Positions 8,764 to 18,789 of a DNA stretch of 64,000 nucleotides are shown in pieces. Position numbers and translations under genes: made by a program. Positions within the stretch are counted from its first letter, which is position 1, and each line of letters begins with the position of its first letter. Source of the stretch: Paracoccus sp. MC1862 (GTDB lineage: Bacteria; Pseudomonadota; Alphaproteobacteria; Rhodobacterales; Rhodobacteraceae); assembly GCF_016617715.1 (NCBI RefSeq), contig NZ_CP067225.1:1550001-1614000 (forward strand), written 5' to 3'. The notes below the pieces were generated by a model. The model was not told where the DNA came from. It did no database searches and was given only the letters and a program-made list of their open reading frames with translations.

Positions 8764-9810
8764 TCAGAAGCCGGCCTTGATCTTTTCGAACTCGGCCAGT
8801 TGCCGCTCGCGCTGGGCGGGGTCGTTGGGGGTCTGGGCCAGCACCGGCCCGTCGATGGGACTGAGGTTCGCAATCACGCGGGGATCGTCCGCCACGGTCG
8901 CCAGCGCCTTGGTGTTGGTGTGGCCGTAGCCGATGGTGTCCAGCAGGCCCTTGGCGGCTTCCGGCGCAAGCCAGGCGTTGATGAAATCATAGACCTTGTC
9001 GTCGCTGCCCTGACCGCCCTTCAGGTTCACGAAACCGCAGAAGAAGGTCGAGGAGCCCTCGGCCGCCTCGCGCTGGAAGCCGATGGGATAGTTTTCCGCC
9101 TGCAGCAGCGGGATCGCGTCGTTCCAGGACCAGGCCACGTCCACTGCGCCCGAGGCCATCAGTTGCGACTGTTCCGCCGGGTCGGCCCAATAGGCCGTGA
9201 CGTTCTGGTGCGCCTGCCGCAGCCAGTCGGCGGCGGCCTGGAACTGTTCGTCCGTGACCTCGGTCCAGTCGGTCACGCCGGTCGCCAGGTAGGCCAGCGC
9301 CCAGACATCGTCGGCGGAATCAGGCAAGCTGGTGCGGCCCTGATAAGCCGGGTTCACAAAGACCTGCAGGGTCGCGACATCCTCGGCCGGCACGTTTTCC
9401 GTGTTGTAGGCAACAGCCGTGGCGCCGAAGTCGGTCGGGATATACCACAGCCCCTCGGCATCCCGGAACACCTCGGAATCGAGGAAGCGCGGATCGATGT
9501 CCGCCACCGCAGGGATGCGGGCCGGGTCCCAGGGCTCGATCAGCCCGGCGTCGCGGTATTTCGACACCATCTGGCTGCAGGGATGCGCCACATCGGCGCG
9601 GAAGCCCGAAGACAGCTTCTGGAACGCCTCGTCGTCGTCGCCGTAAAAGGCGAAGGTCGGGCTGTTGCCGTGCTTGTCCATGTAGCCCTGGAAGATCACC
9701 GGCTCTTCGAAGCCCGCCCAGTCGAAGACGGTCAGATCGGGGTCGGCGGCCATGGCGAGGCCGGGTGCAGCAAGGGCCAGCGCGATGGCGGTGGTGCGCA
9801 GAATGGTCAC
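8764..9810 (-). CDS. PotD/PotF-type ABC solute-binding protein
   Basis: 348-residue extracellular binding protein with a Sec signal peptide (MTILRTTAIALALAAPGLAMA). The mature N-terminus reads L-T-V-F-D-W-A-G-F, like the start of spermidine/putrescine-binding proteins, and later motifs (YIPTDFGATAVAYNT, AWSWNDAIP, YGHTN) fit that family. No permease or ATPase of a polyamine ABC system is next to it, so it is a solitary receptor in this window. The TRAP binding protein gene lies just downstream on the same strand, separated by a hairpin. Confidence 0.88.
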   Translation of the reverse strand: MTILRTTAIALALAAPGLAMAADPDLTVFDWAGFEEPVIFQGYMDKHGNSPTFAFYGDDDEAFQKLSSGFRADVAHPCSQMVSKYRDAGLIEPWDPARIPAVADIDPRFLDSEVFRDAEGLWYIPTDFGATAVAYNTENVPAEDVATLQVFVNPAYQGRTSLPDSADDVWALAYLATGVTDWTEVTDEQFQAAADWLRQAHQNVTAYWADPAEQSQLMASGAVDVAWSWNDAIPLLQAENYPIGFQREAAEGSSTFFCGFVNLKGGQGSDDKVYDFINAWLAPEAAKGLLDTIGYGHTNTKALATVADDPRVIANLSPIDGPVLAQTPNDPAQRERQLAEFEKIKAGF

Positions 9811-9994
9811 GGGGGCAGGCTCCGGTTTTGATGCTTGGCAGGACGCTAGCGGCGGGCCGCCACAGGGGCAAGCGGCATGAGCCCGGCGGCCTGCGGCTGG
9901 CGCGGATGTGAGATTTCACGCGGCGTGGCCCGCGCTTTCCCCGGCCCGAAGTTTCTGCCAATCGGGGGTTCAGCACTGACTGCAGGAGCTTGCG

Positions 9995-10735
9995 ATGTCC
10001 GACATCCCCCATCTTTCGGCCGAGATCCCGGCCGAGCCATTGGCGGCCGGTCTGGGCGCGCTGCGGCCTGTCAGGCTGGACGCCCGGCCCGACGCACAGC
10101 CCCATCCCGACCTGATCGCCGGGCACCGCATCCTCTTCGTCATGGCCGCGCCCGAGGAATACGGCCCTGCCCTGCGCCGGCGGATCAAGCCCCTGCTGAC
10201 CGGCATCGGCCCGGTCGAGGCTGCCTTGGTCGTCTCGGTGGCGCTGGCGCGACTGGCGGCGAAGGACGAGCTTCCCGAGGCGGTCGTCTGCCTTGGCAGC
10301 GCAGGCTCGCGGCATCTGGAGCAGGCAGGCGTCTATCAGGCGAGTTCGGTGTCCTATCGCGACATGGACGTGTCGGCCCTTGGCTTTCCGGCCGGCATCA
10401 CGCCGGGCCTGGATCTGCCGGCCGAGGTGCCGCTCCCCTTCCGCATTCCCGGCATCCCCGAGGCGCGGCTGTCATCCGGCGCGGCGATCGTGTCGGGCGC
10501 GGGCTACGATCCCATCGGCGCCGACATGGTGGACATGGAAAGCTTTGCCGTCTGCCGGGCCTGCCTCGCCTTCGGCCTGCCGATGATCGGGTTGCGCGGG
10601 ATCTCGGACGGGGCCGCGCCGCTTGGCGGCTACATGGACTGGACACGCTACCTGACCGAGATCGACGGGCGGCTGGCGCAGGCGGTGGACAAGTTGGCCG
10701 CGTCAGTCGATGCGATCCTGCAGCCGGGCGCTTGA
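9995..10735 (+). CDS. MTA/SAH nucleosidase family protein
   Basis: 246-residue purine nucleoside phosphorylase-like protein. The three catalytic landmarks of 5'-methylthioadenosine/S-adenosylhomocysteine nucleosidase are visible: the N-terminal Glu in FVMAAPEEYG (about residue 54), the nucleoside-binding Glu in ADMVDMESFA, and the catalytic Asp in GLRGISDGAA. The enzyme hydrolyses MTA and SAH in the methionine salvage and methyl cycle. It carries an N-terminal extension of about 45 residues compared with E. coli MtnN. AGGAG precedes the ATG. A thioesterase gene follows 55 bases downstream. Confidence 0.85.
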   Translation: MSDIPHLSAEIPAEPLAAGLGALRPVRLDARPDAQPHPDLIAGHRILFVMAAPEEYGPALRRRIKPLLTGIGPVEAALVVSVALARLAAKDELPEAVVCLGSAGSRHLEQAGVYQASSVSYRDMDVSALGFPAGITPGLDLPAEVPLPFRIPGIPEARLSSGAAIVSGAGYDPIGADMVDMESFAVCRACLAFGLPMIGLRGISDGAAPLGGYMDWTRYLTEIDGRLAQAVDKLAASVDAILQPGA

Positions 10736-10790
10736 CCTTGCGTGCCGCTTCGATCTTCCTCGCAGCGGCTCGACAGGAAAGGACAGCCCG

Positions 10791-11204
10791 ATGACCCGCG
10801 ACGAACTTGACCGGATCGCTTTCGACCAACCCGCTTTCGCGGAACTGCTGGGTTTTCGGCTGATCTCGGCGGAACCCGATGAAGTGGTGGCTGAACTGTC
10901 CGTGACCGAGGATCTGGCGAACCGCAACGGCGTCATGCATGGCGGGGCGCTGATGGCGATGGCCGACAATGTCGGCGGCACAGCGACGATGATCAACCTG
11001 CCCGAGGGCAAGACCACCACGACGCTGGAAAGCAAGACGAACTTCCTGCGCGCGATCCGCATTGGCGACACGGCGCGGGCGCGCTGCGTGCCCCTGCACA
11101 AGGGACGCACGACGATGGTCTGGCAGACCACCATCACACGCGGGGATGGCAAGCCCGCCGCCATCGTCACCCAGACCCAGATCGTGATCGAGTGGCGCGA
11201 CTGA
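10791..11204 (+). CDS. PaaI-type hotdog-fold thioesterase
   Basis: 137-residue single hotdog domain. The active-site region N-G-V-M-H-G-G-A-L-M-A-M-A-D is the classical PaaI/YbgC motif (HGG..AL..D), followed by T-T-T-L-E-S-K-T-N-F-L-R. Such enzymes hydrolyse aryl- or acyl-CoA thioesters. AGGAAAGGA lies just upstream of the ATG. Convergent with the PepSY gene that follows. Confidence 0.88.
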   Translation: MTRDELDRIAFDQPAFAELLGFRLISAEPDEVVAELSVTEDLANRNGVMHGGALMAMADNVGGTATMINLPEGKTTTTLESKTNFLRAIRIGDTARARCVPLHKGRTTMVWQTTITRGDGKPAAIVTQTQIVIEWRD

Positions 11205-11217
11205 CGGCGGGCGGCCC

Positions 11218-11469
11218 TCAGCGGGTCTGGCCGCTGACCGGATCGACCTTGATCTCGACCTCCCGCCCGCCGGTGGTCCTGTATTCGACCTCCCAGTAGC
11301 CGTCGTCGTCCCATGACACGTCCTCGATGAAGGCGAGGTCGGCCACGTTCGCCTCGACCGTGGCGACGATGCGCGACAGCGGCTGCGCGTCGGCGGGCGG
11401 CGGCGTGTCGGCCAGGGCGGGCAGGGCCAGGGCGCCCAGCGCAAGGGCGGCAAGTCCGGTGCGGATCAT
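11218..11469 (-). CDS. Small secreted PepSY-domain protein
   Basis: 83-residue exported protein with a signal peptide (MIRTGLAALALGALALPALA) followed by one PepSY-like domain (L-S-R-I-V-A-T-V-E ... Y-W-E-V-E-Y-R-T-T-G-G-R-E-V-E-I-K-V-D-P). PepSY modules are small periplasmic domains often linked to peptidase inhibition or two-component/redox systems. A GGAAAGGAA site precedes the ATG at 11469, which is preferred over an upstream start that would mask the signal. Confidence 0.82.
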   Translation of the reverse strand: MIRTGLAALALGALALPALADTPPPADAQPLSRIVATVEANVADLAFIEDVSWDDDGYWEVEYRTTGGREVEIKVDPVSGQTR

Positions 11470-11552
11470 GTTTTTTCCTTTCCTTCTGGATGCCCGCCCA
11501 ACGCCCCGGCCCTGCCGGCGTTCCCTCGTGGCGGCCATGTCCGCCTGGACCC

Positions 11553-11581
11553 TTGCAAGCGGCCCGGCAGCCTCCTAGATT
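11553..11581 (+). promoter_or_regulatory. Housekeeping promoter of ssrA
   Basis: -35 TTGCAA (11553-11558), 17-base spacer, -10 TAGATT (11576-11581). The expected start at about 11588 coincides with a perfect GTCCGGG-TTCG-CCCGGAC hairpin at the start of the tmRNA precursor. Confidence 0.7.
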
Positions 11582-11587
11582 GATCCC

Positions 11588-11910
11588 GTCCGGGTTCGCC
11601 CGGACTATGGACATAAACGCGCAGGTAATAAGCGGATCGGACCCGGGGGCGGTACCCGGCGGCTCCACCAGATCATCCCTCGTTGGGGGCGAATGGGGCC
11701 GAAACAGGATCGACGAACGTCTAAAGCTGTTTGCTTTGTCTCGGTGAGCTACCACCGTCATCGGTGCAAAAAGTACAGTTGCCAACGACAACCGTGCTCC
11801 GGTGGCTCTGGCTGCGTAAGCAGTTCGAGTTATCGAAACCTAAGTCCTTGCGCTTAGCCGCGTAAGGCGGGGTTCGCAGGCACCTGGCAACAGAAGCCTG
11901 CACTTTCCCC
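11588..11910 (+). ncRNA. ssrA: Circularly permuted two-piece tmRNA
   Basis: Alphaproteobacterial split tmRNA that rescues stalled ribosomes. The acceptor piece comes first and ends GGCTCCACCA at 11661-11670 with an encoded CCA. After a short intervening segment (11671-11694) the coding piece starts at 11695 with GGGGCCG, which pairs with CGGCTCC of the acceptor piece to form the acceptor stem. The tag frame (11781-11816, then TAA at 11817-11819) reads ANDNRAPVALAA, the characteristic alphaproteobacterial degradation tag, and begins with the resume codon GCC after AAAGTACAGTT. A GCAGGC/GCCTGC hairpin (11876-11901) marks the 3' part. The outer ends of the precursor are approximate. Confidence 0.93.
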
Positions 11911-12000
11911 GTTCCATTGTCGTGCCGCTTGCCGCACACTGGCTTTCCGCCGGGGTCTGTGGCACCTCTGCCGGACCACGGGTCCCGGTCAGGCTTGACG

Positions 12001-13269
<1,269 letters not shown>

Positions 13270-13275
13270 ACGGGC

Positions 13276-13923
13276 TCAGAAGCCGAGCGCCGCGCCTTCT
13301 GCATCCAGCGACCAGGCGATCGGGCGGCCGTGTTCGGCGGCCAGGGTTCCCAACATGGCGAAATGCACTTCGGAGGGCGCGGGCGCCGGATGCGGACCCT
13401 TGGCCGGTTCCAGCGACTGCCACAGCCCCGGTTCCGCCCGCATGCGCGAGGCCTGCCCCCGCATGCGCCATCCTGCGCCTTCGCGTATGACGGTCACGTT
13501 TCCGCCCCAGGGCATCGCCGTATCCATGCACATCAGCGACAGAAGCAGCATCCGCGCCTCGATCCGCGAGGTGTCGCCCCCCGCCTCGACGGCGATGGTC
13601 AGGCGCGCACCCCGGGCGTAATCATGGGCAAGCTGGGCAATTTCCATCACGGCCACGCGATGGTCGGGGGGGGCGTGACCGAAGGCCATCCGGTAAAGCC
13701 GCACCCGCGCCCGGGCGGCGCGCACGCTTTCGCCGATCAGCGTCAGTTCGGGAGAATTGGCGATGCCGGAATGTTCGCCCGACATTTCCAGCAACTCGAC
13801 ACCATTACCGATGGCGCCAAGCGGCGACACGAGATCATGGCACAAGCGGGCCGCGACAAGGCCGGCCAGTTCTGCGCCCGTTGCAGGGCCGGTTTGCCTC
13901 AACGGGATTGTGACGTAGGTCAT
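13276..13923 (-). CDS. ChpT-like histidine phosphotransferase
   Basis: 215-residue protein. The dimerisation/phosphotransfer helix reads C-H-D-L-V-S-P-L-G-A-I-G-N-G-V-E-L-L near residue 30, the H-box of ChpT, the alphaproteobacterial phosphotransferase that relays phosphate from CckA to CtrA and CpdR. A degenerate HATPase-like domain follows, as in ChpT (GDTSRIEARMLLLSLMCMDTAMP). The ATG at 13923 gives the family's usual length. It is divergent from a DUF3553 gene 42 bases away. The call rests on the H-box and length. Confidence 0.8.
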   Translation of the reverse strand: MTYVTIPLRQTGPATGAELAGLVAARLCHDLVSPLGAIGNGVELLEMSGEHSGIANSPELTLIGESVRAARARVRLYRMAFGHAPPDHRVAVMEIAQLAHDYARGARLTIAVEAGGDTSRIEARMLLLSLMCMDTAMPWGGNVTVIREGAGWRMRGQASRMRAEPGLWQSLEPAKGPHPAPAPSEVHFAMLGTLAAEHGRPIAWSLDAEGAALGF

Positions 13924-13965
13924 CGTCCGGTAGCCTTGAGGCCCAAACCTCGCGAAAGGGCGCGG

Positions 13966-14145
13966 ATGACTGTCGAGATCCTCGAACCCGGCATGCTGGT
14001 CAGGAACCGTGCCGCACCGGAATGGGGCGTGGGACAGGTGCAGTCGCGGATCGGCGGCAAGGTGACGATAAACTTCCCTGAAATGGGCAAGCTCGTGCTG
14101 GATGGGCGCCAAATCGAACTGGAATTGGTCAATCACGTCTCCTGA
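13966..14145 (+). CDS. DUF3553-type small protein
   Basis: 59-residue protein (MTVEILEPGMLVRNRAAP...) with a compact beta-rich pattern: W-G-V-G-Q-V-Q-S-R-I-G-G-K-V-T-I-N-F and a C-terminal L-D-G-R-Q-I-E-L-E-L-V. This resembles DUF3553 proteins, an SH3-like fold related to the CarD/UvrD-tail group that binds RNA polymerase or DNA. Function here is unknown. It starts 42 bases from the divergent chpT-like gene. Confidence 0.75.
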   Translation: MTVEILEPGMLVRNRAAPEWGVGQVQSRIGGKVTINFPEMGKLVLDGRQIELELVNHVS

Positions 14146-14274
14146 CAATGTATTCAAGATTGCGCTCATGAAGTCGTTACAACTGCTCATTGAGTCAAGC
14201 GGATTTCCGCCGCTCGTGTGCCCTGTATTGTTCAGGCAACATTCCTGTCCTTTCACTGTGTCGGAAAAGCCACG

Positions 14275-15057
14275 ATGAAGACTGATCCTGGCTGGCTGGC
14301 CGTGCGCCTTGGTGGGGACGACAGTGATCTGCGGGCGGCCCAGCGGTTGCGGTATCGCGTCTTCGTGCAAGAGCTTGGCGGCGACGGGCCGATGGTCGAT
14401 CACGAGGCGGGGCTGGAACGGGACGAGTTCGATGCCATGGTCGATCACCTGATGCTGGTTGACACCCGGCGCGATCCTGCGGCGGGCGATCACGTCATCG
14501 GCGCCTACCGCCTGCTTCGCAGCGACGTGGCCGAGCGGTTCGGCCGCTATTATTCCGAAAGCGAATATGACCTGTCGCCGCTGAAGGCGTCCGGCCGGCG
14601 GCTGGTGGAACTCGGCCGGTCCTGCGTGGACCCGGCGTTCCGCGGCGGCTCGGGAATGTTCCTGCTGTGGAATGCGCTGGCGGATTATGTCCTGGACAAC
14701 CGGATCGACATCCTGTTCGGCGTCGCGAGCTTTCACGGCACCGATGTCGCGCCGCTGGCGCAGGCGCTGTCATGGCTGCATCACAGGCACCTTGCCCCCC
14801 CCGAATTGCGCCCCGTGGCACGCCCGCCGCATTTCCAGCGCATGGACCTGGTGGCGCCGGAAAGCCTGAACCGCCAGGCGGCGATTGCAGCCATGCCCGC
14901 CCTGATCAAGGCCTATCTGCGACTGGGCGGGGTCGTCGGCGAGGGCGCATGGCTCGACCACGATTTCAACACGACGGACGTGTTCCTGTTGATGGATACC
15001 GCCGCAATGTCCGACCGGCACCGGCGCTATTACCAGGACCGCTGGCAGGGCGCATGA
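14275..15057 (+). CDS. olsB: L-ornithine N(alpha)-acyltransferase OlsB
   Basis: 260-residue GNAT-superfamily enzyme that uses acyl-ACP to acylate ornithine in the first step of ornithine-lipid synthesis. Recognisable blocks are L-R-Y-R-V-F-V-Q-E-L-G near residue 25, I-G-A-Y-R-L-L, V-E-L-G-R-S-C-V-D-P-A-F-R-G-G and the C-terminal LGGVVGEGAWLDHDFNTTDV. The last four bases overlap the start of olsA (ATGA), so the two are translationally coupled. An upstream in-frame start at 14218 is less likely because the extra residues are not conserved-looking. Confidence 0.92.
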   Translation: MKTDPGWLAVRLGGDDSDLRAAQRLRYRVFVQELGGDGPMVDHEAGLERDEFDAMVDHLMLVDTRRDPAAGDHVIGAYRLLRSDVAERFGRYYSESEYDLSPLKASGRRLVELGRSCVDPAFRGGSGMFLLWNALADYVLDNRIDILFGVASFHGTDVAPLAQALSWLHHRHLAPPELRPVARPPHFQRMDLVAPESLNRQAAIAAMPALIKAYLRLGGVVGEGAWLDHDFNTTDVFLLMDTAAMSDRHRRYYQDRWQGA

Positions 15058-15908
15058 CCAGCCCGCGCGATGCCGAGGACAGGCCCACGCGCCGCGCCGG
15101 CACATGGCGCGGCAAGCCGCCGCTTGCGGCCCCGCGCCCCTCACCGCTGGGCTGGGTGCTTGTTCTTCTGCGGGGCAGCGCGGTGCTGTCGGTCCTGCTG
15201 GCCGGCGTGCTGCTGATCCTGCCGCTGCGGGCGGCGGAATGCCTTGCCGCCGGTCGCCGTCGGCCTGTGACGGGCCCCTGGGTGCAGGGTGTCTGCCGGC
15301 TGTGCCTGTGGTGCTTGGGGTTCAGGTGGCGCAGGCTCGGGCAGCCGATGAAGGGTCCGGGCGCAATAGTCGCGAACCACTCAAGCTGGCTCGACATCTT
15401 CGCGCTGAACGCGGCGGCCCCGGTGTTCTTCGTCAGCAAGGCCGAGGTCGCGGGCTGGCCCGGCATCAACATCCTGACCCGCGTGACGGATACGCATTTC
15501 GTCACCCGCGACCCCCGCCTTGCCCGCGCGCAGGCGGCCGAGTTCACGGAACGCACCGCGCTGGGGCACCGGCTGCTGTTCTTTCCCGAAGGCACCAGCA
15601 CCGACGGCCGGCGGGTTCTTCCGTTCAAGCCGACGCTGTTCCAAGCCTTTTTCGATCCCGCCCTGCCGAATGGGCTGGCGATCCAGCCGGTGAGCGTGCG
15701 CTACGAGGCGCCCCCCGGACGCGATCCGCGCTTTTACGGGTGGTGGGGCGACATGGACCTGGCCCCGCATCTCCTGGCCGTGCTGGCAGAGCCGAGGCAG
15801 GGCCGGATCACCGTGACCCTGCATCCCCCCGTCCCGGTCGCGGGCCGCGACCGCAAGTCCCTGGCTGCCGAGGCCGAGCAGGCCGTCCGCACCGGCTTCG
15901 GCGCCTGA
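15054..15908 (+). CDS. olsA: Lyso-ornithine lipid O-acyltransferase OlsA
   Basis: 284-residue membrane-associated PlsC-type acyltransferase. The catalytic HX4D motif is N-H-S-S-W-L-D (about residue 110), the glycerophosphate-type binding motif is F-P-E-G-T-S-T-D-G. One or two N-terminal membrane helices precede (LGWVLVLLRGSAVLSVLLAG). The enzyme converts lyso-ornithine lipid to ornithine lipid at the inner membrane. Start overlaps olsB by four bases, the classic OlsBA operon. A convergent permease gene ends at 15984. Confidence 0.92.
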   Translation: MTSPRDAEDRPTRRAGTWRGKPPLAAPRPSPLGWVLVLLRGSAVLSVLLAGVLLILPLRAAECLAAGRRRPVTGPWVQGVCRLCLWCLGFRWRRLGQPMKGPGAIVANHSSWLDIFALNAAAPVFFVSKAEVAGWPGINILTRVTDTHFVTRDPRLARAQAAEFTERTALGHRLLFFPEGTSTDGRRVLPFKPTLFQAFFDPALPNGLAIQPVSVRYEAPPGRDPRFYGWWGDMDLAPHLLAVLAEPRQGRITVTLHPPVPVAGRDRKSLAAEAEQAVRTGFGA

Positions 15909-15983
15909 GTAGCGCACCCCGCCCGTGGCGCGTCCTTCCATTCCCCAGGAAAGAGAACACCATCAAACCGGGGGACCGGACGG

Positions 15984-17762
15984 CTAGAGCGGCCAGATCA
16001 GCGGGATCGTCAGGCAGGCCACGATCCCCGTCACGATGTCCAGCGGGATGCCCAGCCGCATGAAGTCGGTGAACTTGTAGCCGCCCGGCCCGTAGACCAT
16101 CATGTGCGTCTGATAGCCGATGGGCGTCGCGAAGGCGACCGAGGCCGAGAACATGACCGCCACCACGAAGGCGCGGGGGTCGTGGCCAAGCTGCAGGGCA
16201 AGCTCGATGGCGATGGGGGTCAGGATCACGGCCACGGCGTTGTTCGACAGGATCTCGGTCATGACGAGGCCGAGGAAATAGACCGCGATCAGCGTACAGA
16301 AGGGGCTGAGACCCGACAGCATCGGCGCCACCGCATCCACGATCAGGTTGACCGCACCGGTCGCGTCCAGCGCCTCGCCGATCACCAGCATGGCGAAGAT
16401 CAGGGCCAGCAGCCGCGCCTCGACGAAGCCGAAGGCCTCGTCGGCATCGACGCAGCGGGTGATCAGGATGATGGCCGAGGCGAGGAACGCCAGCCCCATG
16501 ATCGGCGCCACGTCCAGCGCGGCCAGCAGCACCACGCCCAGAAGGGCGGCGGTGGCGATGGGCGCATGGCGGCGGCGGAAGGGCTTGGTGGTCGGATGCG
16601 ACACGTCCACGAGATCCATGTCGGCGGCAAGCCGGGCGATGTCCTCGGGCGCGCCTTCCAGCAGCAGCGTGTCGCCGACCCGGATCTCCAGATCGTCAAG
16701 CTGCCGGCCGATGTTCTGGTTCCGCCGGTGCGCGGCGATGGGATAGATGCCATAGCGGCGGCGCAGCCGCAGATCGCCCAGCCGCCGCCCGATCATCCGC
16801 GCGCCGGGCGAGATCAGCACCTCGACCGTTTCGGTCTGCACCGAGGACAGCTTGTCCAGCGCGCGCAGGTCCTTGTCCTGCTGCATTTCCAGCAGGTCGG
16901 CCATTCCCGAGCGCAGCACCACCCTGTCGCCCGCCTCAAGCACGACCTCGCCCATCTGGCGACGGAGCGAGGCGTCCCCCCGCAGCACGTCGATGACCCG
17001 CACATCCTCGCGCTTGAAGGTCTTCACCTCGGCGATGTTCATGCCGACGAGATTGCTGTCCTGGGGGATGGCGATCTCGGTGAAATACTTCATCTGCGTC
17101 CTGTCGGTCAGGAAGGACGACATCGAGCCGCGCTCGGGCAGCAGGCGCCAGCCGACCAGCCCGATGAAGGCGGCCCCCGCCGCCGTGACGGCAAGACCGA
17201 CGGGGGCGATGTCGAAGATGCCGAAGGGCTCCATCCCGCGCGCGCGGACGACGCCGTCCACCAGCAGGTTCGTCGAGGTCCCGATCAGCGTGATCATGCC
17301 GCCCATCACGGTGAAGTAGCTCAACGGCATCAGCAGCTTGGACGCGGAAATGCCGGCCTTGCGGGCGACCTGGATGACGATGGGGATCATCACCGCCACG
17401 ACCGGCGTGTTGTTCATGATCGCCGAAGCCACGCAGACAAAGGCGAACATCCCCGCGATGGTCATCAGCGGGTGGGTGTCGGCGCGGGCCGATACCAGCC
17501 GGCTCAACCGGTCCAGTGCGCCGGTCCGCAGCAGCCCGCCCATGATGATGAACATGAAGGCGATGGTCCAGGGCGCGCTGTTCGACAGGACGCCGACCGA
17601 GTCCTCGTAGGGCGCCAGCCCCAACACCAGCATCAGCGCGGCCACCCCCACGGCGATCACCTCGGGCGGGTGGCGTTCGCGCACGAACAGCACGAACATC
17701 CCGGCGATGATGACAAGGGTGACGATGGCGGCGGTGCTGCCGGTCAGTTCGATTCCGAACAT
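15984..17762 (-). CDS. SLC13/DASS-type permease with two RCK_C (TrkA-C) domains
   Basis: 592-residue inner-membrane transporter. The N-terminal and C-terminal halves are hydrophobic (for example TIAFMFIIMGGLLRTGAL and GVVLLAALDVAPIMGLAFLASA); between them, about residues 210-380, lie two soluble TrkA-C-like modules (VGMNIAEVKTFKREDVRVIDVLRGD and MIGRRLGDLRLRRRYGIYPIAAHRR). This layout is that of E. coli YfbS-like SLC13 permeases, which move sulfate, carboxylates or other anions. A conserved-type S-N-N-A-V-A-V-I-L-T-P motif is in the last third. Substrate not determined. Confidence 0.87.
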   Translation of the reverse strand: MFGIELTGSTAAIVTLVIIAGMFVLFVRERHPPEVIAVGVAALMLVLGLAPYEDSVGVLSNSAPWTIAFMFIIMGGLLRTGALDRLSRLVSARADTHPLMTIAGMFAFVCVASAIMNNTPVVAVMIPIVIQVARKAGISASKLLMPLSYFTVMGGMITLIGTSTNLLVDGVVRARGMEPFGIFDIAPVGLAVTAAGAAFIGLVGWRLLPERGSMSSFLTDRTQMKYFTEIAIPQDSNLVGMNIAEVKTFKREDVRVIDVLRGDASLRRQMGEVVLEAGDRVVLRSGMADLLEMQQDKDLRALDKLSSVQTETVEVLISPGARMIGRRLGDLRLRRRYGIYPIAAHRRNQNIGRQLDDLEIRVGDTLLLEGAPEDIARLAADMDLVDVSHPTTKPFRRRHAPIATAALLGVVLLAALDVAPIMGLAFLASAIILITRCVDADEAFGFVEARLLALIFAMLVIGEALDATGAVNLIVDAVAPMLSGLSPFCTLIAVYFLGLVMTEILSNNAVAVILTPIAIELALQLGHDPRAFVVAVMFSASVAFATPIGYQTHMMVYGPGGYKFTDFMRLGIPLDIVTGIVACLTIPLIWPL

Positions 17763-17856
17763 GCGGGGAACCTCGTTTCTGGGTATGCCGGTCGGCTGCC
17801 GGGGCGAGGGGTGCCCGATTTGCGCAGCAAGCGCAAGGAAAGCCCGGGCTGCGCCG

Positions 17857-18669
17857 TCAGGCGGGGGCCTGCATCAGCCGCCCGCCGTCGCGTACGGGCT
17901 CGACCGCCGTGGCAAGCCCGCTGCGGTCGTCGGTGACGACAAGGACGCCCGACAGCGTTGCCTCGCCCTCGGCGGGGCTGAAGCGTTCGCGCCCCATGCC
18001 GGTCAGGAAGCGGCGCATCGGCTCGGCCTTGTCCATGCCGATGACGCTGTCATAGTCGCCGCACATGCCCGCATCGGACTGATAGGCGGTGCCGCGCGGC
18101 AGAACCTGGGTGTCGGCGGTCGGCACATGGGTGTGGGTGCCGACCACGAGGCTGGCGCGGCCGTCGCAGTAATGCCCCATCGCCATCTTCTCGCTGGTGG
18201 CCTCGGCATGGAAATCCACCACCGCCGCCTGCACCAGCCCGCCCGGGGGATGCGCCCGCAGCACTCGGTCCACGGCGCTGAAGGGATCGTCGAAGGGACG
18301 CTTCATGAACACCTGCCCCAGCGCCTGCAGGACCAGCACCTTGCGCCCGCGGGCGTCCTCGAAGACCCGGTGGCCGCGGCCAGGCGCCTCGCGCGCATAG
18401 TTCAGGGGCCGCAGGACGCGCGGCTCATCCTCGACAAAGGACAGCATGTCCTTCTGGTCGAAGGCATGGTCGCCCAGCGTGATGCAATCGGCGCCCGCGT
18501 CCAGGATCAGCCGCGCGTGCGGCGCGGTCAGGCCCATGCCGCCGCTGGCATTCTCGCCGTTGACGATGGTGAAGTCGGCCTTCAGCCGCGCCTTCAGCCC
18601 GGCAAGCCGCTCGGTGATCGCCCGCCGCCCGGCCCGGCCCATCACGTCGCCCAGAAAAAGGATTCGCAT
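17857..18669 (-). CDS. YmdB-like metallophosphoesterase (TIGR00282 type)
   Basis: 270-residue calcineurin-like phosphoesterase. Metal-binding motifs run in order: F-L-G-D-V-M-G at the N-terminus, N-G-E-N-A-S-G-G-M-G-L, L-G-D-H-A-F-D, D-F-H-A-E-A-T-S-E-K and V-G-T-H-T-H-V-P-T-A-D. This is the YmdB subfamily; B. subtilis YmdB hydrolyses 2',3'-cyclic nucleotides and influences biofilm decisions. The role in this organism is inferred. The next gene, rarD, is divergent. Confidence 0.9.
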   Translation of the reverse strand: MRILFLGDVMGRAGRRAITERLAGLKARLKADFTIVNGENASGGMGLTAPHARLILDAGADCITLGDHAFDQKDMLSFVEDEPRVLRPLNYAREAPGRGHRVFEDARGRKVLVLQALGQVFMKRPFDDPFSAVDRVLRAHPPGGLVQAAVVDFHAEATSEKMAMGHYCDGRASLVVGTHTHVPTADTQVLPRGTAYQSDAGMCGDYDSVIGMDKAEPMRRFLTGMGRERFSPAEGEATLSGVLVVTDDRSGLATAVEPVRDGGRLMQAPA

Positions 18670-18789
18670 GGGGCAGGGTTACGCTGCAGGCGGGAACGCA
18701 TCAAGCGCCGCTTTCCGCTTCGCAGGAAATCCATGCGGCCTGCATGCAGCCAGTGGAAGCTGCCGCGCGGCGGGGCTATCGACATCGGC

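Noticed and set aside
7387..9831. An 814-residue plus-strand frame over the two binding-protein genes
   Set aside because: Antisense to two proteins with clear signal peptides and family motifs.
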